A DNA stretch of 64,000 nt. Origin: CAZLMW01 sp964560875. GTDB lineage: Bacteria > Myxococcota_A > UBA9042. Position numbers and translations under genes: made by a program. Below the pieces are notes generated by a model. The model was not told the origin of the DNA and made no database searches. It saw only the letters and a list, made by a program, of their open reading frames with translations. Below, piece after piece: positions 1 to 8,967 of this stretch (the stretch's first letter is position 1; each line of letters begins with the position of its first letter). Location: the NCBI GenBank assembly GCA_964560875.1, contig CAZLMW010000004.1:39193-103192 (forward strand). The letters are read 5' to 3'.

Positions 1-1
1 C

Positions 2-1582
2 AAGGGCAGCTACGCAGATCCGATGGAGAGGGCATGGCCGATGTTGCTTCGACCCGCGTTCGACGTCGCGCTGCGTCGCCTGGAAGCCGCCCGCCCGACG
101 GAGTTCCGCGCGCGCACGGAGGCTTTCTTCAGGTCGCTCGGACTGCCCGCGTCACGCTCCCGCCAGATGCAAGTCATGGACGTGTTCCAGAACATCGTCG
201 GCACCGCTGGGCGTCTCGGACTGGGGCCGTTCGCTGCCCGGATGGCGACTCGGGTGCCGCCGGCCTGTTCGTCGTTGGCCATTTGGAACGATGGCACCGC
301 CGATGGCCGCTTGTTGCACGGCCGAAACTTCGACTTCCCGGGCACGGGCATCTGGGACGAGCGTCCGGTCGTCGTGTTCTGCACACCCCCAAGCGGTCTG
401 CGATACGGATTCGTCAGCACGTCCGGGGCCGACACGCCCGGCGTCACCTGCTTCAACGAGGCCGGCATCGCGCTCACGGCCCACACCCGATTTCATCGCG
501 ACGTCGCGTTCTCCAGCAGCTCGATCGTAGACATGGGCCACGACGTGGTCCGGCGCGTGTCAACTCTGGCCGAAGCGATCAAAGTATTATCCGAACACCG
601 TTCGGCTTCAAGCTGGGGACTGCTGATTTCGTCCGCCAGAGAACGGGACTCCGTTGTCGTTGAGCTGACCGCTGCCGGACAGGCCGTGATTCGACCGGAA
701 GCAGACGCGAGTGGCCGCCCAAACCCCTGGCGGAGCTGCACGAACCACTACCTCGACGCCGGCCTCGCAGAGCGTGAGCTCGTACCGTCGCCCGGCTTCG
801 AGATCCATTGCCGCGGGCGCATGGCTCGGTTGGAGCAGGTCGCGACCGATGGACTGGAACGCGGTGGCGTGACCTTGCAGGAGGTTCAAGCGTTGCTGGG
901 CGACCATATCGACGCAGAGGTGCCCGGGTTCGAGAGGGCCGCCGGCGCGGTGCTGGGCCAGGCGACCAGCGTGCAGTCCGTGGTTGTCGATGCTGAACAG
1001 TCGGTCATTCACGTGGCGAATGGCGCCGTGCCGACCGGGCGTGGTCCGTGGGTCGCTGTGCCTTTCGAGTGGTCAGACCAACCGGGCTGGCATCAGCTTG
1101 AGCTGGCGGCAACCGAGGCCCCATCCACGTCGCGATTCCTCAAGGGGCGGCCCGCTGATGCGTACGCGTGTTACGTCGAAGCGGCCCGTCGCGAAGGGCT
1201 CGGCCAAACCCCGGATCGCGTCTGTGGGCCGCTCCGCCAGGCGGTGACGCTCGACCCTGACGAACCCAGCTACCGCCTGCTGATCGGCGGCATGTGTCTT
1301 CGCGACGGGGCGGCCTCCGAAGCTGTCGACCACTTCGCGACCGGCATCGCCAACGAACCCAACCGCTTTTATCGCGGCCAGCTGCAACTCTGGGGTTCGC
1401 GCGCGGCCGAAATCGCTGGACGCCCTGATACCGCCCGGCAGTGGCGGCGGGCTGTTATCGGCAACGCACACCCTTTGCTCGAACGCTATCGCCGATCGGC
1501 CGAACACGAGTCGGTTCGCGGATTGTCGCAGAGCCGGTTCCGCGCGATGCCCGTTCATGTGGCCATGGGTGATGTGGGATGA
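2..1582 (+). CDS. C45-like Ntn hydrolase/acyltransferase with C-terminal TPR-like region (5' partial)
   Basis: The reading frame is open back to the window edge and the first ATG (position 23) has no ribosome binding site, so the true N terminus is probably outside. Counting from that ATG, Cys82 in PPACSSLAIWND followed by GRNFDFP (101-107) is the arrangement of the acyl-CoA:6-aminopenicillanate acyltransferase / choloylglycine hydrolase type of Ntn hydrolase, in which an N-terminal Cys exposed by self-cleavage attacks an amide. The conserved Arg/Asn/Asp after the Cys supports catalysis. From about residue 375 the protein is helical with spaced Ala/Leu pairs resembling tetratricopeptide repeats (GRPADAYACYVEAARREG, then LRDGAASEAVDHFATGIA), an addition to the usual hydrolase. 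Substrate is not predictable. No signal peptide is visible in the part present. The family call is good; the TPR call is tentative. Confidence 0.7.
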   Translation, partial: KGSYADPMERAWPMLLRPAFDVALRRLEAARPTEFRARTEAFFRSLGLPASRSRQMQVMDVFQNIVGTAGRLGLGPFAARMATRVPPACSSLAIWNDGTADGRLLHGRNFDFPGTGIWDERPVVVFCTPPSGLRYGFVSTSGADTPGVTCFNEAGIALTAHTRFHRDVAFSSSSIVDMGHDVVRRVSTLAEAIKVLSEHRSASSWGLLISSARERDSVVVELTAAGQAVIRPEADASGRPNPWRSCTNHYLDAGLAERELVPSPGFEIHCRGRMARLEQVATDGLERGGVTLQEVQALLGDHIDAEVPGFERAAGAVLGQATSVQSVVVDAEQSVIHVANGAVPTGRGPWVAVPFEWSDQPGWHQLELAATEAPSTSRFLKGRPADAYACYVEAARREGLGQTPDRVCGPLRQAVTLDPDEPSYRLLIGGMCLRDGAASEAVDHFATGIANEPNRFYRGQLQLWGSRAAEIAGRPDTARQWRRAVIGNAHPLLERYRRSAEHESVRGLSQSRFRAMPVHVAMGDVG

Positions 1583-1624
1583 CCCGCCCACGGCGCGGTT
1601 GACCTGTCCAGCCAGCGTGCGACG

Positions 1625-4600
1625 ATGCGCGCGACCATGAAAACGCTGCACCACCCGCCAATTCGCTCGCTATCATCCGTTTCGCCGCGCAACCAGGGGT
1701 CGGCTCCGTGGTCTGCCGGCATTATCGCCAGTTGCCTCGCTTTGCTGATGATGGCGGCTTGCTCAGACATCGTGCCCGATGCCGCCAAGTTCGCGCCCGG
1801 CTTCGGTGGTCCTGACAGCGGTGGCGAGGCGGACGCAGCCGACGCAGGTTCAGCAGACAGTGGTTCGGCAGACACTGGGACAACGGATGCGGTTCCAAGC
1901 GACACGACGAGCGGGGACGCCGGCGCCAAGGAATGCACGACCGCCGCGGATTGCGAGAAGACCAAGGGCGCGGCCCCCAAGTGCCAGGAGCACGCGTGCA
2001 GCCAGGCGGGCGTTTGTTCGTTCATCAAGGTGGCGGACAAGAAGCCGTGCAACGACGGCGACGCGTGCAGTGGAGAAGACCATTGCGTCGACGGGAGCTG
2101 CAAGGGCACGCCCGGCAGCAAGTGCGACGACAACAATGCGTGCACGACCGACACCTGCGATCCCAAAACCGGCTCATGCGACAACGACACAAAGCTCGAC
2201 GGACCCAAGCACAAATGCGATGACGGCGACTCCTGTACGACTGGCGACGTCTGCAAGAACGGAGTATGCGCCCCAGGCACCGACACGTGCGTCTGCAAGA
2301 TCGACGCGGACTGTGCGGGCAAATCGAAGGCTACCAAGTGCCTTGGCACGCTCTATTGCGACAAGACGGTCAAGGACCACCAATGCCAGGTCAACCCCGC
2401 GACGGTCGCCTTTTGCTCGACGCTCAAGGACACCATCTGCAAGAAGAACGCGTGCGACAAGGTGACCGGGTCGTGCGCCAAAGTGCCGTGGTACCAGGCA
2501 ACCGTGCAGTGCGAGAAGCTGGCCCCTGGGCTCAACTGCATCGGCGAGAAGGACGGCGACCAGTGCTGCTTTGTCGGCGTCGACCTGACCAAGAAGTTCC
2601 CGACGAAGGCCCATCCGTGCACCGACGGCGACTCGTGCACGGTTACCAGCTGCAAGGCGGACGGAAGCTGTGTGCCGCAGACCAACCTGTGCAGCTGTTC
2701 GACGATCGCGGACTGCGCCAAGAAGGAAGACGGCGACCCGTGCAACGGCACGCTTTACTGTGACATCACGCAGGCGAAACCGACGTGCGTGGTCAACCCG
2801 GCAAGCGTCGTGAAGTGCGCCGACGTCGACAACACGGTTTGCAAGCAGAACGTCTGCGACAAGCAGGACGGCACGTGCAAATGGGTGATCACGAAGACGA
2901 AGTTCAAGGCCTGTACGGACAACAACCCGTGCACAGTGGGCGACACGTGCAACAATACCAGCGGGGCGTGCGATCCTGGGACGGACACCTGCACGTGCAA
3001 AGCGGATAGCGATTGCGCGTCGTTCGATGACGGTGACCCGTGCAACGGTACGTTTTTCTGCGACAAGTCCGGCAAGCAGCCAGCCTGCAAGGTCAATCCC
3101 AAGACGATCGTCGTGTGCAGCGTGGCCGACGATGACAGCTGCAAGGCCAACCGCTGCGACAAGAAGACGGGCAAGTGCGCGTTCGACCACAGCGACAAGT
3201 TCACGACGTGCAACGCGGACGGCAATCCGTGCACGTCCGGCGACTACTGCGACGGCAAAGGCAAGTGCATCGTCGGAACGCACATCTGTACGTGTGAGAA
3301 GGACGCCGACTGCGCCAAGAGCGACGACGGGGATGCCTGCAACGGCACCCTGCAATGCGACACGAAGGTTGTGCCCCCGCGGTGTGTCATCAACGACAAG
3401 ACGATCGTCAAATGCGACGGCACCAACGACACGACGTGCGCCAAGAATGTGTGCAACAAGAAGACTGGCAAGTGCGGGACCGTCAACGCGTCGTCGAACG
3501 TGCTGTGCAGCGATGGGGAACCCTGTACGGTCGGCGACAGCTGCGATGCGGGCAAATGCGCGCCGGGGACGGACACCTGCGTTTGCAAAGAAGACGCCGA
3601 CTGCAAGGACGATGCGAACCCCTGCAACGGCGTGGATTTCTGCGACAAGGCCGCGGGCAAGTGCAAGGCCAACCCCAAGACGGTCGTGACCTGCGACACC
3701 TCCAAGGACAAGGGATGCGCGAAGAACACGTGTGACCTCAAGACAGGCAAATGTGCGCTCGCGGGCGATGGCAGTTGCGCCAAGAAGTCCGCCTGCGCGT
3801 TCAACGCCTGCGACACCGCGACAGGCAGCTGCAAGGAGACGGGTAAGTTTGCCGACGGAACGGCGTGCGGCAGTGGCGGCGCGTGCGTGGCTGGGGCGTG
3901 CAAACCCGCGGTGGCGGGCATGGTCCTGGTCGCAGGTGGAGAGGCCTACATCGGGTGCAACAAGGAGCTCGACGCCAAGTGCGCGGCGAATGCGGACGAA
4001 AACGGCCAGGCCAAGATCCAGCTCAGTCCGTTCTACATGGACGTTTTTGAGGTCACAGTCGCGGAGTTCGACGCGTGCGTCACGGCTGGCAAATGCAAGA
4101 AGCCGGCGGCGACGGGTGCGAAGTGCAACCACGGCAAGACCAACCGCGGCAACCATCCGATCAACTGTGTCACGTTCGCGGAAGCTCAGGGCTACTGCGC
4201 CGCGCAAGGCAAGAACTTGCCAACGGAAGCCCAGTGGGAAGCCGCCGCGCGCGGAGTGTGCTCGCATTGGGGCGTGGACTGCGCCAAGAAGGTCGCGACG
4301 TGGCCGTGGGGCGAAGTCGCCGCCAACTGTGCGATGGCCATCGTTAAAGACGGCGGGAAAGAAGGCTGTGGAGCCGATTCAACCCACCCTGTCGGCGCGC
4401 GGCCCAAGGACGAAAGCCCGCACGGCGTCCGCGACATGGGCGGCAGCGTCAGCGAGTGGACGCTCGATTGGTATGACAAGTCGGCATACGGTGGCTTCGC
4501 CGGGAAGACGGACCCGCAGCACACGACGAAGGTTGCCGCCCGCGTCATCCGTGGCGGCAACCTCAAAGAATCTGCGGACCGAGCACGCGCTGGCAATCGA

Positions 4601-4666
4601 GAAGCCCACGATCCAGCGTCGTCGGACTACACCATCGGATTCCGCTGCGCGAACATCGCCAAATAG
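1625..4666 (+). CDS. Cys-rich repeat lipoprotein with C-terminal FGE/sulfatase-modifying-factor-like domain
   Basis: A putative lipoprotein of 1013 residues. A hydrophobic segment ends in LLMMAAC (Cys46), then an acidic D/A/S/T-rich linker runs to about residue 100. Residues about 100-760 are cysteine-rich modules of the form CNDGDACSGEDHC / CDDNNACTTDTCD, alternating with CNGTLYCD-type segments; this is the Myxococcota Cys-rich repeat style and probably makes a disulfide-stapled stalk. Residues about 764-1013 are an FGE-like (C-type-lectin-type) fold: GMVLVAGGEAYIGC at its start, NLPTEAQWEAAARG, DMGGSVSEWTLDWYD, RVIRGGN and a final IGFRC. The paired catalytic cysteines of true FGE just after RGG are absent, so I infer a structural or binding domain rather than Cys-to-formylglycine chemistry. 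Two ATGs (1625, 1637) are possible and neither has a clear ribosome binding site. It lies 42 bases after the upstream hydrolase gene and converges on ybiT. Confidence 0.85.
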   Translation: MRATMKTLHHPPIRSLSSVSPRNQGSAPWSAGIIASCLALLMMAACSDIVPDAAKFAPGFGGPDSGGEADAADAGSADSGSADTGTTDAVPSDTTSGDAGAKECTTAADCEKTKGAAPKCQEHACSQAGVCSFIKVADKKPCNDGDACSGEDHCVDGSCKGTPGSKCDDNNACTTDTCDPKTGSCDNDTKLDGPKHKCDDGDSCTTGDVCKNGVCAPGTDTCVCKIDADCAGKSKATKCLGTLYCDKTVKDHQCQVNPATVAFCSTLKDTICKKNACDKVTGSCAKVPWYQATVQCEKLAPGLNCIGEKDGDQCCFVGVDLTKKFPTKAHPCTDGDSCTVTSCKADGSCVPQTNLCSCSTIADCAKKEDGDPCNGTLYCDITQAKPTCVVNPASVVKCADVDNTVCKQNVCDKQDGTCKWVITKTKFKACTDNNPCTVGDTCNNTSGACDPGTDTCTCKADSDCASFDDGDPCNGTFFCDKSGKQPACKVNPKTIVVCSVADDDSCKANRCDKKTGKCAFDHSDKFTTCNADGNPCTSGDYCDGKGKCIVGTHICTCEKDADCAKSDDGDACNGTLQCDTKVVPPRCVINDKTIVKCDGTNDTTCAKNVCNKKTGKCGTVNASSNVLCSDGEPCTVGDSCDAGKCAPGTDTCVCKEDADCKDDANPCNGVDFCDKAAGKCKANPKTVVTCDTSKDKGCAKNTCDLKTGKCALAGDGSCAKKSACAFNACDTATGSCKETGKFADGTACGSGGACVAGACKPAVAGMVLVAGGEAYIGCNKELDAKCAANADENGQAKIQLSPFYMDVFEVTVAEFDACVTAGKCKKPAATGAKCNHGKTNRGNHPINCVTFAEAQGYCAAQGKNLPTEAQWEAAARGVCSHWGVDCAKKVATWPWGEVAANCAMAIVKDGGKEGCGADSTHPVGARPKDESPHGVRDMGGSVSEWTLDWYDKSAYGGFAGKTDPQHTTKVAARVIRGGNLKESADRARAGNREAHDPASSDYTIGFRCANIAK

Positions 4667-4702
4667 TGCGCTTGTCTGCCCTGGCCCAGCGGTAACAGTC
4701 GC

Positions 4703-6286
4703 TCAGGCGCCGTACCTTTCGGCGTATTCGTCGTAGGGACCCTTGAAGTCGATGATCTCGCCGTCGCGAATCGACCAGATGCGATTGCACGCCTCCGACA
4801 AGAGCGCGCGGTCGTGGGTCACGACAAACAACGTTCCCTGGTAGGCCGCGAGGCCATCCGCCAGTGCGGCGATCGATTCGAGGTCGAGGTGGTTGGTCGG
4901 TTCGTCGAGGACGAGCGTGTTCGGTGCTTCGAGCATCATCTTGCACATCAACATACGGACGCGCTCGCCACCGCTGAGCGTGGCCGTCGGTTTCGTGCCC
5001 TCGTCGCCGCGAAACAACATTCGCCCTAACAGTGCTCGGATAATCTCGAACTCGGCGCCCGGTTTGAAGCCGTGCAGCCAGTGATCGATCGTGTTGCCAG
5101 GCTCGATTGTCCCCTCGTGTTCCTGGGGCAAGTAGCCCATGTCCACGCCGTCTGACCATTCGTAGCGGCCGTCGTCGGGTTCGTACTCGCCGAGCAGGAC
5201 TTTCACCAACGTCGTCTTGCCGACGCCGTCACGGCCGATGATTCCGATGCGATCCCCGCGGTTGACGTGCGCACGGAACCCGCTCCAAAGCAGCTCTTCG
5301 CCAAAACCTTTGCTGATCTCCTGGACGTCGACGATGTGCTTGCCGCTCTCCGCGCCGACGGGAAACCGAATGTATGGCCGCGCGATATTGCTGCGTTTGA
5401 TGTCGGAGGTCTTGAGCTTCTCGAGGCGCTTTTTGCGCGATTGCACCTGGCTGGCGCGCGAACCGGCGGAGAACCGCTGAATGAACTCGTTGAGCTGCGA
5501 GATCTTCTTGCGCTTCTCGTGCTCCTGCTGGTCGAGCCGCGAGCGGATCTGCGCCTTGGTGCGCACCATGTCGTCGTACGCGCCCGGGTACGTGATGATC
5601 GTCTCGTAGTCGATGTCGGCGATGTGCGTGCAGATGCTGTTGAGGAAGCGGCGATCGTGGCTGATGACGACGAGGATGCCGCGGTAGCGCACGAGGTACT
5701 CCTCGAGCCATTCGATCGTGTCGAGGTCGAGGTGGTTGGTCGGTTCGTCGAGGAGCATCGCGTCGGGCTTGCCGAACAGCGATTGGGCGAGCAGCACGCG
5801 CACCTTCATGCCGCCCGATAGGTCGGCCATCTTCGCTTCGAACAGGTCTTCGCCGATGCCGAGGCCGCTGAGCAACGCTTCGGCTTCCGATTCGGCCGTG
5901 TAGCCGTCCTCTTCGGCCACCACGACCTCGATCTCGGCCAGACGCATCCCCATCTCGTCGGTGAACTCGGTCTCGGACTGCGCGTAGAGCTCGTCGCGTT
6001 CGACCATGGCGGCCCACAGCGCTGCGTTGCCCATGAGCACGGTGTCGCGCACGCCATTGGCGTTGAATTTGCTGTGGTCCTGCTCAAGCACCGTCATCTT
6101 CCGGGGCGTGCGAACCGTGCCTTCGTCCGGCTCGATCGCGCCCGAGATGATGCGCATGAACGTCGATTTGCCCGAGCCGTTGGGGCCGGTCAGACCGTAG
6201 CGGTTGCCGGGAGCGAACGAGGTGTTGACGTTCTCGAAGAGCTTGCGCCCACCGAATGCCTTGGTGACGCCGGCGACCGTGATCAT
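4703..6286 (-). CDS. ybiT: ABC-F family ATPase, YbiT-like
   Basis: A 527-residue soluble protein with two ABC cassettes and no membrane segment, the ABC-F class that binds ribosomes (translation factors of the EttA/Uup/YbiT group). The first cassette has Walker A GPNGSGKST (about 35-43), signature LSGGMKVR and Walker B AMLLDEPTNHLD. The second has GRDGVGKTT, LSGGERVRM and TLVLDEPTNHLD. Between them is the charged inter-domain linker (QEHEKRKKISQLNEFIQRFS) that contacts P-site tRNA in this family. The opening LFENVNTSFAPGNRYGLTGP and the length match YbiT (about 530 residues) better than EttA or Uup. The ATG at 6286 is preceded by AGGAGC at suitable spacing. It is divergent from pyrB and converges on the FGE-like lipoprotein gene. 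Confidence 0.93.
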   Translation of the reverse strand: MITVAGVTKAFGGRKLFENVNTSFAPGNRYGLTGPNGSGKSTFMRIISGAIEPDEGTVRTPRKMTVLEQDHSKFNANGVRDTVLMGNAALWAAMVERDELYAQSETEFTDEMGMRLAEIEVVVAEEDGYTAESEAEALLSGLGIGEDLFEAKMADLSGGMKVRVLLAQSLFGKPDAMLLDEPTNHLDLDTIEWLEEYLVRYRGILVVISHDRRFLNSICTHIADIDYETIITYPGAYDDMVRTKAQIRSRLDQQEHEKRKKISQLNEFIQRFSAGSRASQVQSRKKRLEKLKTSDIKRSNIARPYIRFPVGAESGKHIVDVQEISKGFGEELLWSGFRAHVNRGDRIGIIGRDGVGKTTLVKVLLGEYEPDDGRYEWSDGVDMGYLPQEHEGTIEPGNTIDHWLHGFKPGAEFEIIRALLGRMLFRGDEGTKPTATLSGGERVRMLMCKMMLEAPNTLVLDEPTNHLDLESIAALADGLAAYQGTLFVVTHDRALLSEACNRIWSIRDGEIIDFKGPYDEYAERYGA

Positions 6287-6387
6287 GGGGGGCTCCTGGA
6301 ATTGGGGACGAGTGCGCCGCGCCGATCGCCCGTTTCGGGACGCGCCGTCTCTGCGTTGACGGTGCGCGGATCCGGCGGCGGCCGCGC

Positions 6388-6416
6388 GTCATAAGGCTTT
6401 TGCCGTCGACAATCAA
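6388..6416 (-). promoter_or_regulatory. Possible sigma-70-type promoter for ybiT
   Basis: Read on the minus strand, TTGATT is followed after 17 bases by TATGAC, each matching 4 of 6 consensus positions. It lies about 100 bases upstream of the ybiT ATG within the 240-base divergent gap to pyrB. I see no equally good promoter on the plus strand for the pyr operon and no recognisable PyrR-type attenuator; the gap also carries three copies of GCGCGGATC of unknown meaning. Confidence 0.3.
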
Positions 6417-6526
6417 GCGGCGCGGCTTCGTGGCTGAACTTACGCGCACGTGGCGCTTGCGATCTCGGCGCGGATCGGGCATTTGCGGCGCGGATCCTTT
6501 GGTCGGTCCGCCAGCCAGGAGAGCCG

Positions 6527-7513
6527 ATGAATACCCGCCTACGCGTTCCGACGAGCCCCCACCTGCCATTTGGCGACCGACGTGACGCGCCGTTCTACGG
6601 TAAGCACATCGTCTCGGTGAGCCAGTTCCGGCGGGCTGATCTCCAGTACATCTTCGGCGTCGCCCACGAGATGCGGGAGATGGTGCAGCGCGTCGGTTCG
6701 TTCGATCTCTTGAAGGGCAAGATCCTCGTGAATCTCTTTTACGAGCCGTCCACGCGCACCGCATCGAGCTTCACGGCGGCGATGGAGCGTCTTGGCGGTA
6801 GCGTGATTCCGATCAGTGAAGTTCGCTATTCATCTGTTTCGAAAGGAGAATCACTTCCGGACACTGTTCGGACTTTGGAGTGCTACGCCGACGTTATCGT
6901 GCTGCGACATCACCGCGTTGGCGCTGCAGCCGAAGCGGCCAGGTATCTGCGTAAACCGGTGATCAACGCGGGCGACGGGCAGGGCGAGCACCCAACGCAA
7001 GCTCTGTTGGACCTGTTCACGATCGTCGAAGAAGCCGGACGCGTAGACGGCCTGACGATCACGATGCTCGGCGATCTCAAGTACGGACGGACAGTCCATT
7101 CGCTGGCGCGCTTGCTGACGTTGTTCGACGTCAAACTGAACTTCGTTTCGCCCGACATCCTGCGACTGCCTCAAAAGCTCATCTCGGAGCTCGACGAAGC
7201 CGGCACGCCCTACCAGCAGCACCGCGATCTCGAAGCCGTGCTTGGACGAACCGACGTGCTGTATGTAACCCGCGTGCAGAAAGAGCGATTCGAGGACCCC
7301 GCCGCCTACGACGACGTCAAGGACGCGTACGTGATCACGCCCGAAACGATGCGCCAGGCCCGTCCGGGAATGGTCCTCATGCACCCGCTGCCGCGTGTTG
7401 GCGAGATCAGCATGGATGTGGATTCCGATCCGCGGGCGGCGTATTTCCGACAAGCGGAATACGGCATGTACGTCCGCATGGCTTTGCTCGCGATGGTGCT
7501 CGGCAAGGCGTAG
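6527..7513 (+). CDS. pyrB: Aspartate carbamoyltransferase catalytic subunit
   Basis: Catalyses carbamoyl phosphate + L-aspartate to N-carbamoyl-aspartate, the committed step of pyrimidine synthesis, in the cytoplasm. The carbamoyl-phosphate loop FYEPSTRTASSF is at about 71-82, the second phosphate/aspartate motif GEHPTQALLD is intact, and the C-terminal domain carries MHPLPRVGEI, whose PLPR contacts aspartate in this family. The length (328) is normal for the catalytic chain; no pyrI regulatory subunit is adjacent. AGGAGA sits 5-6 bases before the ATG at 6527. It is the first gene of a pyrB-pyrFE-pyrD cluster, with 16 bases to the next start. Dihydroorotase (pyrC) and carbamoyl-phosphate synthase are not in the window, so the pathway is completed elsewhere. 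Confidence 0.96.
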   Translation: MNTRLRVPTSPHLPFGDRRDAPFYGKHIVSVSQFRRADLQYIFGVAHEMREMVQRVGSFDLLKGKILVNLFYEPSTRTASSFTAAMERLGGSVIPISEVRYSSVSKGESLPDTVRTLECYADVIVLRHHRVGAAAEAARYLRKPVINAGDGQGEHPTQALLDLFTIVEEAGRVDGLTITMLGDLKYGRTVHSLARLLTLFDVKLNFVSPDILRLPQKLISELDEAGTPYQQHRDLEAVLGRTDVLYVTRVQKERFEDPAAYDDVKDAYVITPETMRQARPGMVLMHPLPRVGEISMDVDSDPRAAYFRQAEYGMYVRMALLAMVLGKA

Positions 7514-7529
7514 TAGCCACGGAGCTGAA

Positions 7530-8966
7530 ATGGCACACCCCGGCACGTTCTTCGCGCGGCTCGAGGCTCGGTGCACGTCGATAGGTTCGCTGCTTTGCGT
7601 GGGGATCGACCCGCACGAGGCCGACATTGGCGGCGGAGGTGCTGACGCTGCCCTCGCTTTCGGTCGCCGCATCATGCGTGCAACGGCGCCCTACGCCGCG
7701 GCCTTCAAGCCAAACGCCGCGTTCTTCGAAGCGCTCGGGCCCGACGGTGTCGCTGCGCTTCACACGCTGATTTCGGAAGCGGACGGTGTGCCGGTCGTGC
7801 TCGACGCCAAGCGCGGCGATATAGGGTCGACGTCAGCCGCCTATGCCCGGGCCGCATTCGACGTCGCCGGCGCCGGTGCGATCACGTTGCAGCCGTACTT
7901 GGGCTGGGAGGCGATGGCACCTTTCCTGACCGATCGTTCCAAGGGATGTTTCGTGCTTTGCCGCACGACGAATCCCGGCGCTGAGCGTCTTCAAGAAGCC
8001 GAACTCGCGTCCGGAAGCACGGTTTTCGAGGCGATCGCCGCTGAGGCCGCCGCACACGCCGCCTCCGACCAGATCGGCTTGGTCGCCGGAGGCACCGCGC
8101 CGGAAGCGATGGCGAAGATTCGCGCAGTGGCTCCGCGTTCTTGGCTGCTGGTGCCCGGAATCGGAGCGCAAGGCGGGCGTGCCGACCGAGCGGTGGCCGC
8201 CGGAATCCGTGCCGACGGACTGGGCATGCTGGTCTCCGCCTCACGCTCGATCGCCCGCGCCGACGACCCGGCTGCTGCCGCAAGAGAGCTCCGCGACATC
8301 GTCGAAACGGCGCGAAGAAGCGCCCGCCGACATAACGCCGAACAGCGTTCAGACGCGGTACTGAAAGGTCGCGGGGCTGAAGTTGCCCACGCCTTGCTCG
8401 AGATGGGCTGCGTGCAGTTTGGCGGCTTCACGCTCAAGTCGGGTCTGCACTCGCCGATCTATCTCGACCTGCGCCGCCTGTCCGGCTCGGCCGCTGCCAT
8501 GAAGACCGTCGCCGCCGCCTACGTGGATCTCTTGAATCCGCTGCAGTTCGACCGCGTCGCTGCGCTGCCGTACGCCGGTTTGCCGCTCGCTACCGCGGCG
8601 TGCCTCCAGGGCGGGTGGCCGATGATCTACCCGCGCAAAGAACGGAAGGCGCACGGCCGCCGCCAAGCGATCGAGGGTCCGTTCGCCATGGGCGACAAAG
8701 CCGTGATCGTAGATGACCTCGCGACCCGAGGCACCAGCGTCCTCGAAGCCTTGCCGTCTCTGACCAGCGCCGGACTGACCGCGACGGACGTCGTCGTGCT
8801 GGTCGATCGCGCGAGCGGTGCGGGGCGCGCGCTGTCCGAAGCGGGCTTACGGCTTCACTCCGTCGTTGGCCTGCGCGACCTGCTCGGACATTGGCGGGTT
8901 ACGGGCGCGGTGGCGGCAGAGCAAATCGAAGAGGTCGAGCAGTTTCTTGACGGTGGGGCTCACTGA
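7530..8966 (+). CDS. pyrFE: Fused orotidine-5'-phosphate decarboxylase / orotate phosphoribosyltransferase
   Basis: A bifunctional protein of 478 residues doing the last two steps to UMP. Residues about 1-265 are a PyrF of the larger (type 2) class: LLCVGIDPHE near the start, FKPNAAFFEALG, the catalytic DAKRGDIGST (Asp-Lys-Asp), and VPGIGAQGG in the phosphate loop. Residues about 275-478 are PyrE: GGFTLKSGLHSPIYLDLR, YPRKERKAHG for the mobile loop and AVIVDDLATRGTS for PRPP binding. The order decarboxylase-then-transferase is the reverse of animal UMP synthase. I chose the ATG at 7530 because GGAG (7521-7524) lies 5 bases upstream; an open frame extends to 7395 but overlaps pyrB. The stop is one base from the next ATG, indicating coupling to pyrD. 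Confidence 0.93.
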   Translation: MAHPGTFFARLEARCTSIGSLLCVGIDPHEADIGGGGADAALAFGRRIMRATAPYAAAFKPNAAFFEALGPDGVAALHTLISEADGVPVVLDAKRGDIGSTSAAYARAAFDVAGAGAITLQPYLGWEAMAPFLTDRSKGCFVLCRTTNPGAERLQEAELASGSTVFEAIAAEAAAHAASDQIGLVAGGTAPEAMAKIRAVAPRSWLLVPGIGAQGGRADRAVAAGIRADGLGMLVSASRSIARADDPAAAARELRDIVETARRSARRHNAEQRSDAVLKGRGAEVAHALLEMGCVQFGGFTLKSGLHSPIYLDLRRLSGSAAAMKTVAAAYVDLLNPLQFDRVAALPYAGLPLATAACLQGGWPMIYPRKERKAHGRRQAIEGPFAMGDKAVIVDDLATRGTSVLEALPSLTSAGLTATDVVVLVDRASGAGRALSEAGLRLHSVVGLRDLLGHWRVTGAVAAEQIEEVEQFLDGGAH

Positions 8967-8967
8967 G

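Noticed and set aside
588..612. Palindrome CCGAAC-ACC-GTTCGG as a LexA-like box
   Set aside because: It is inside a coding region and the 3-base spacer does not fit the known CGAAC-N4-GTTCG site.
2174..4267. Open frame of about 700 codons on the minus strand
   Set aside because: Antisense to the first Cys-rich lipoprotein; composition and periodicity come from the repeats on the other strand.
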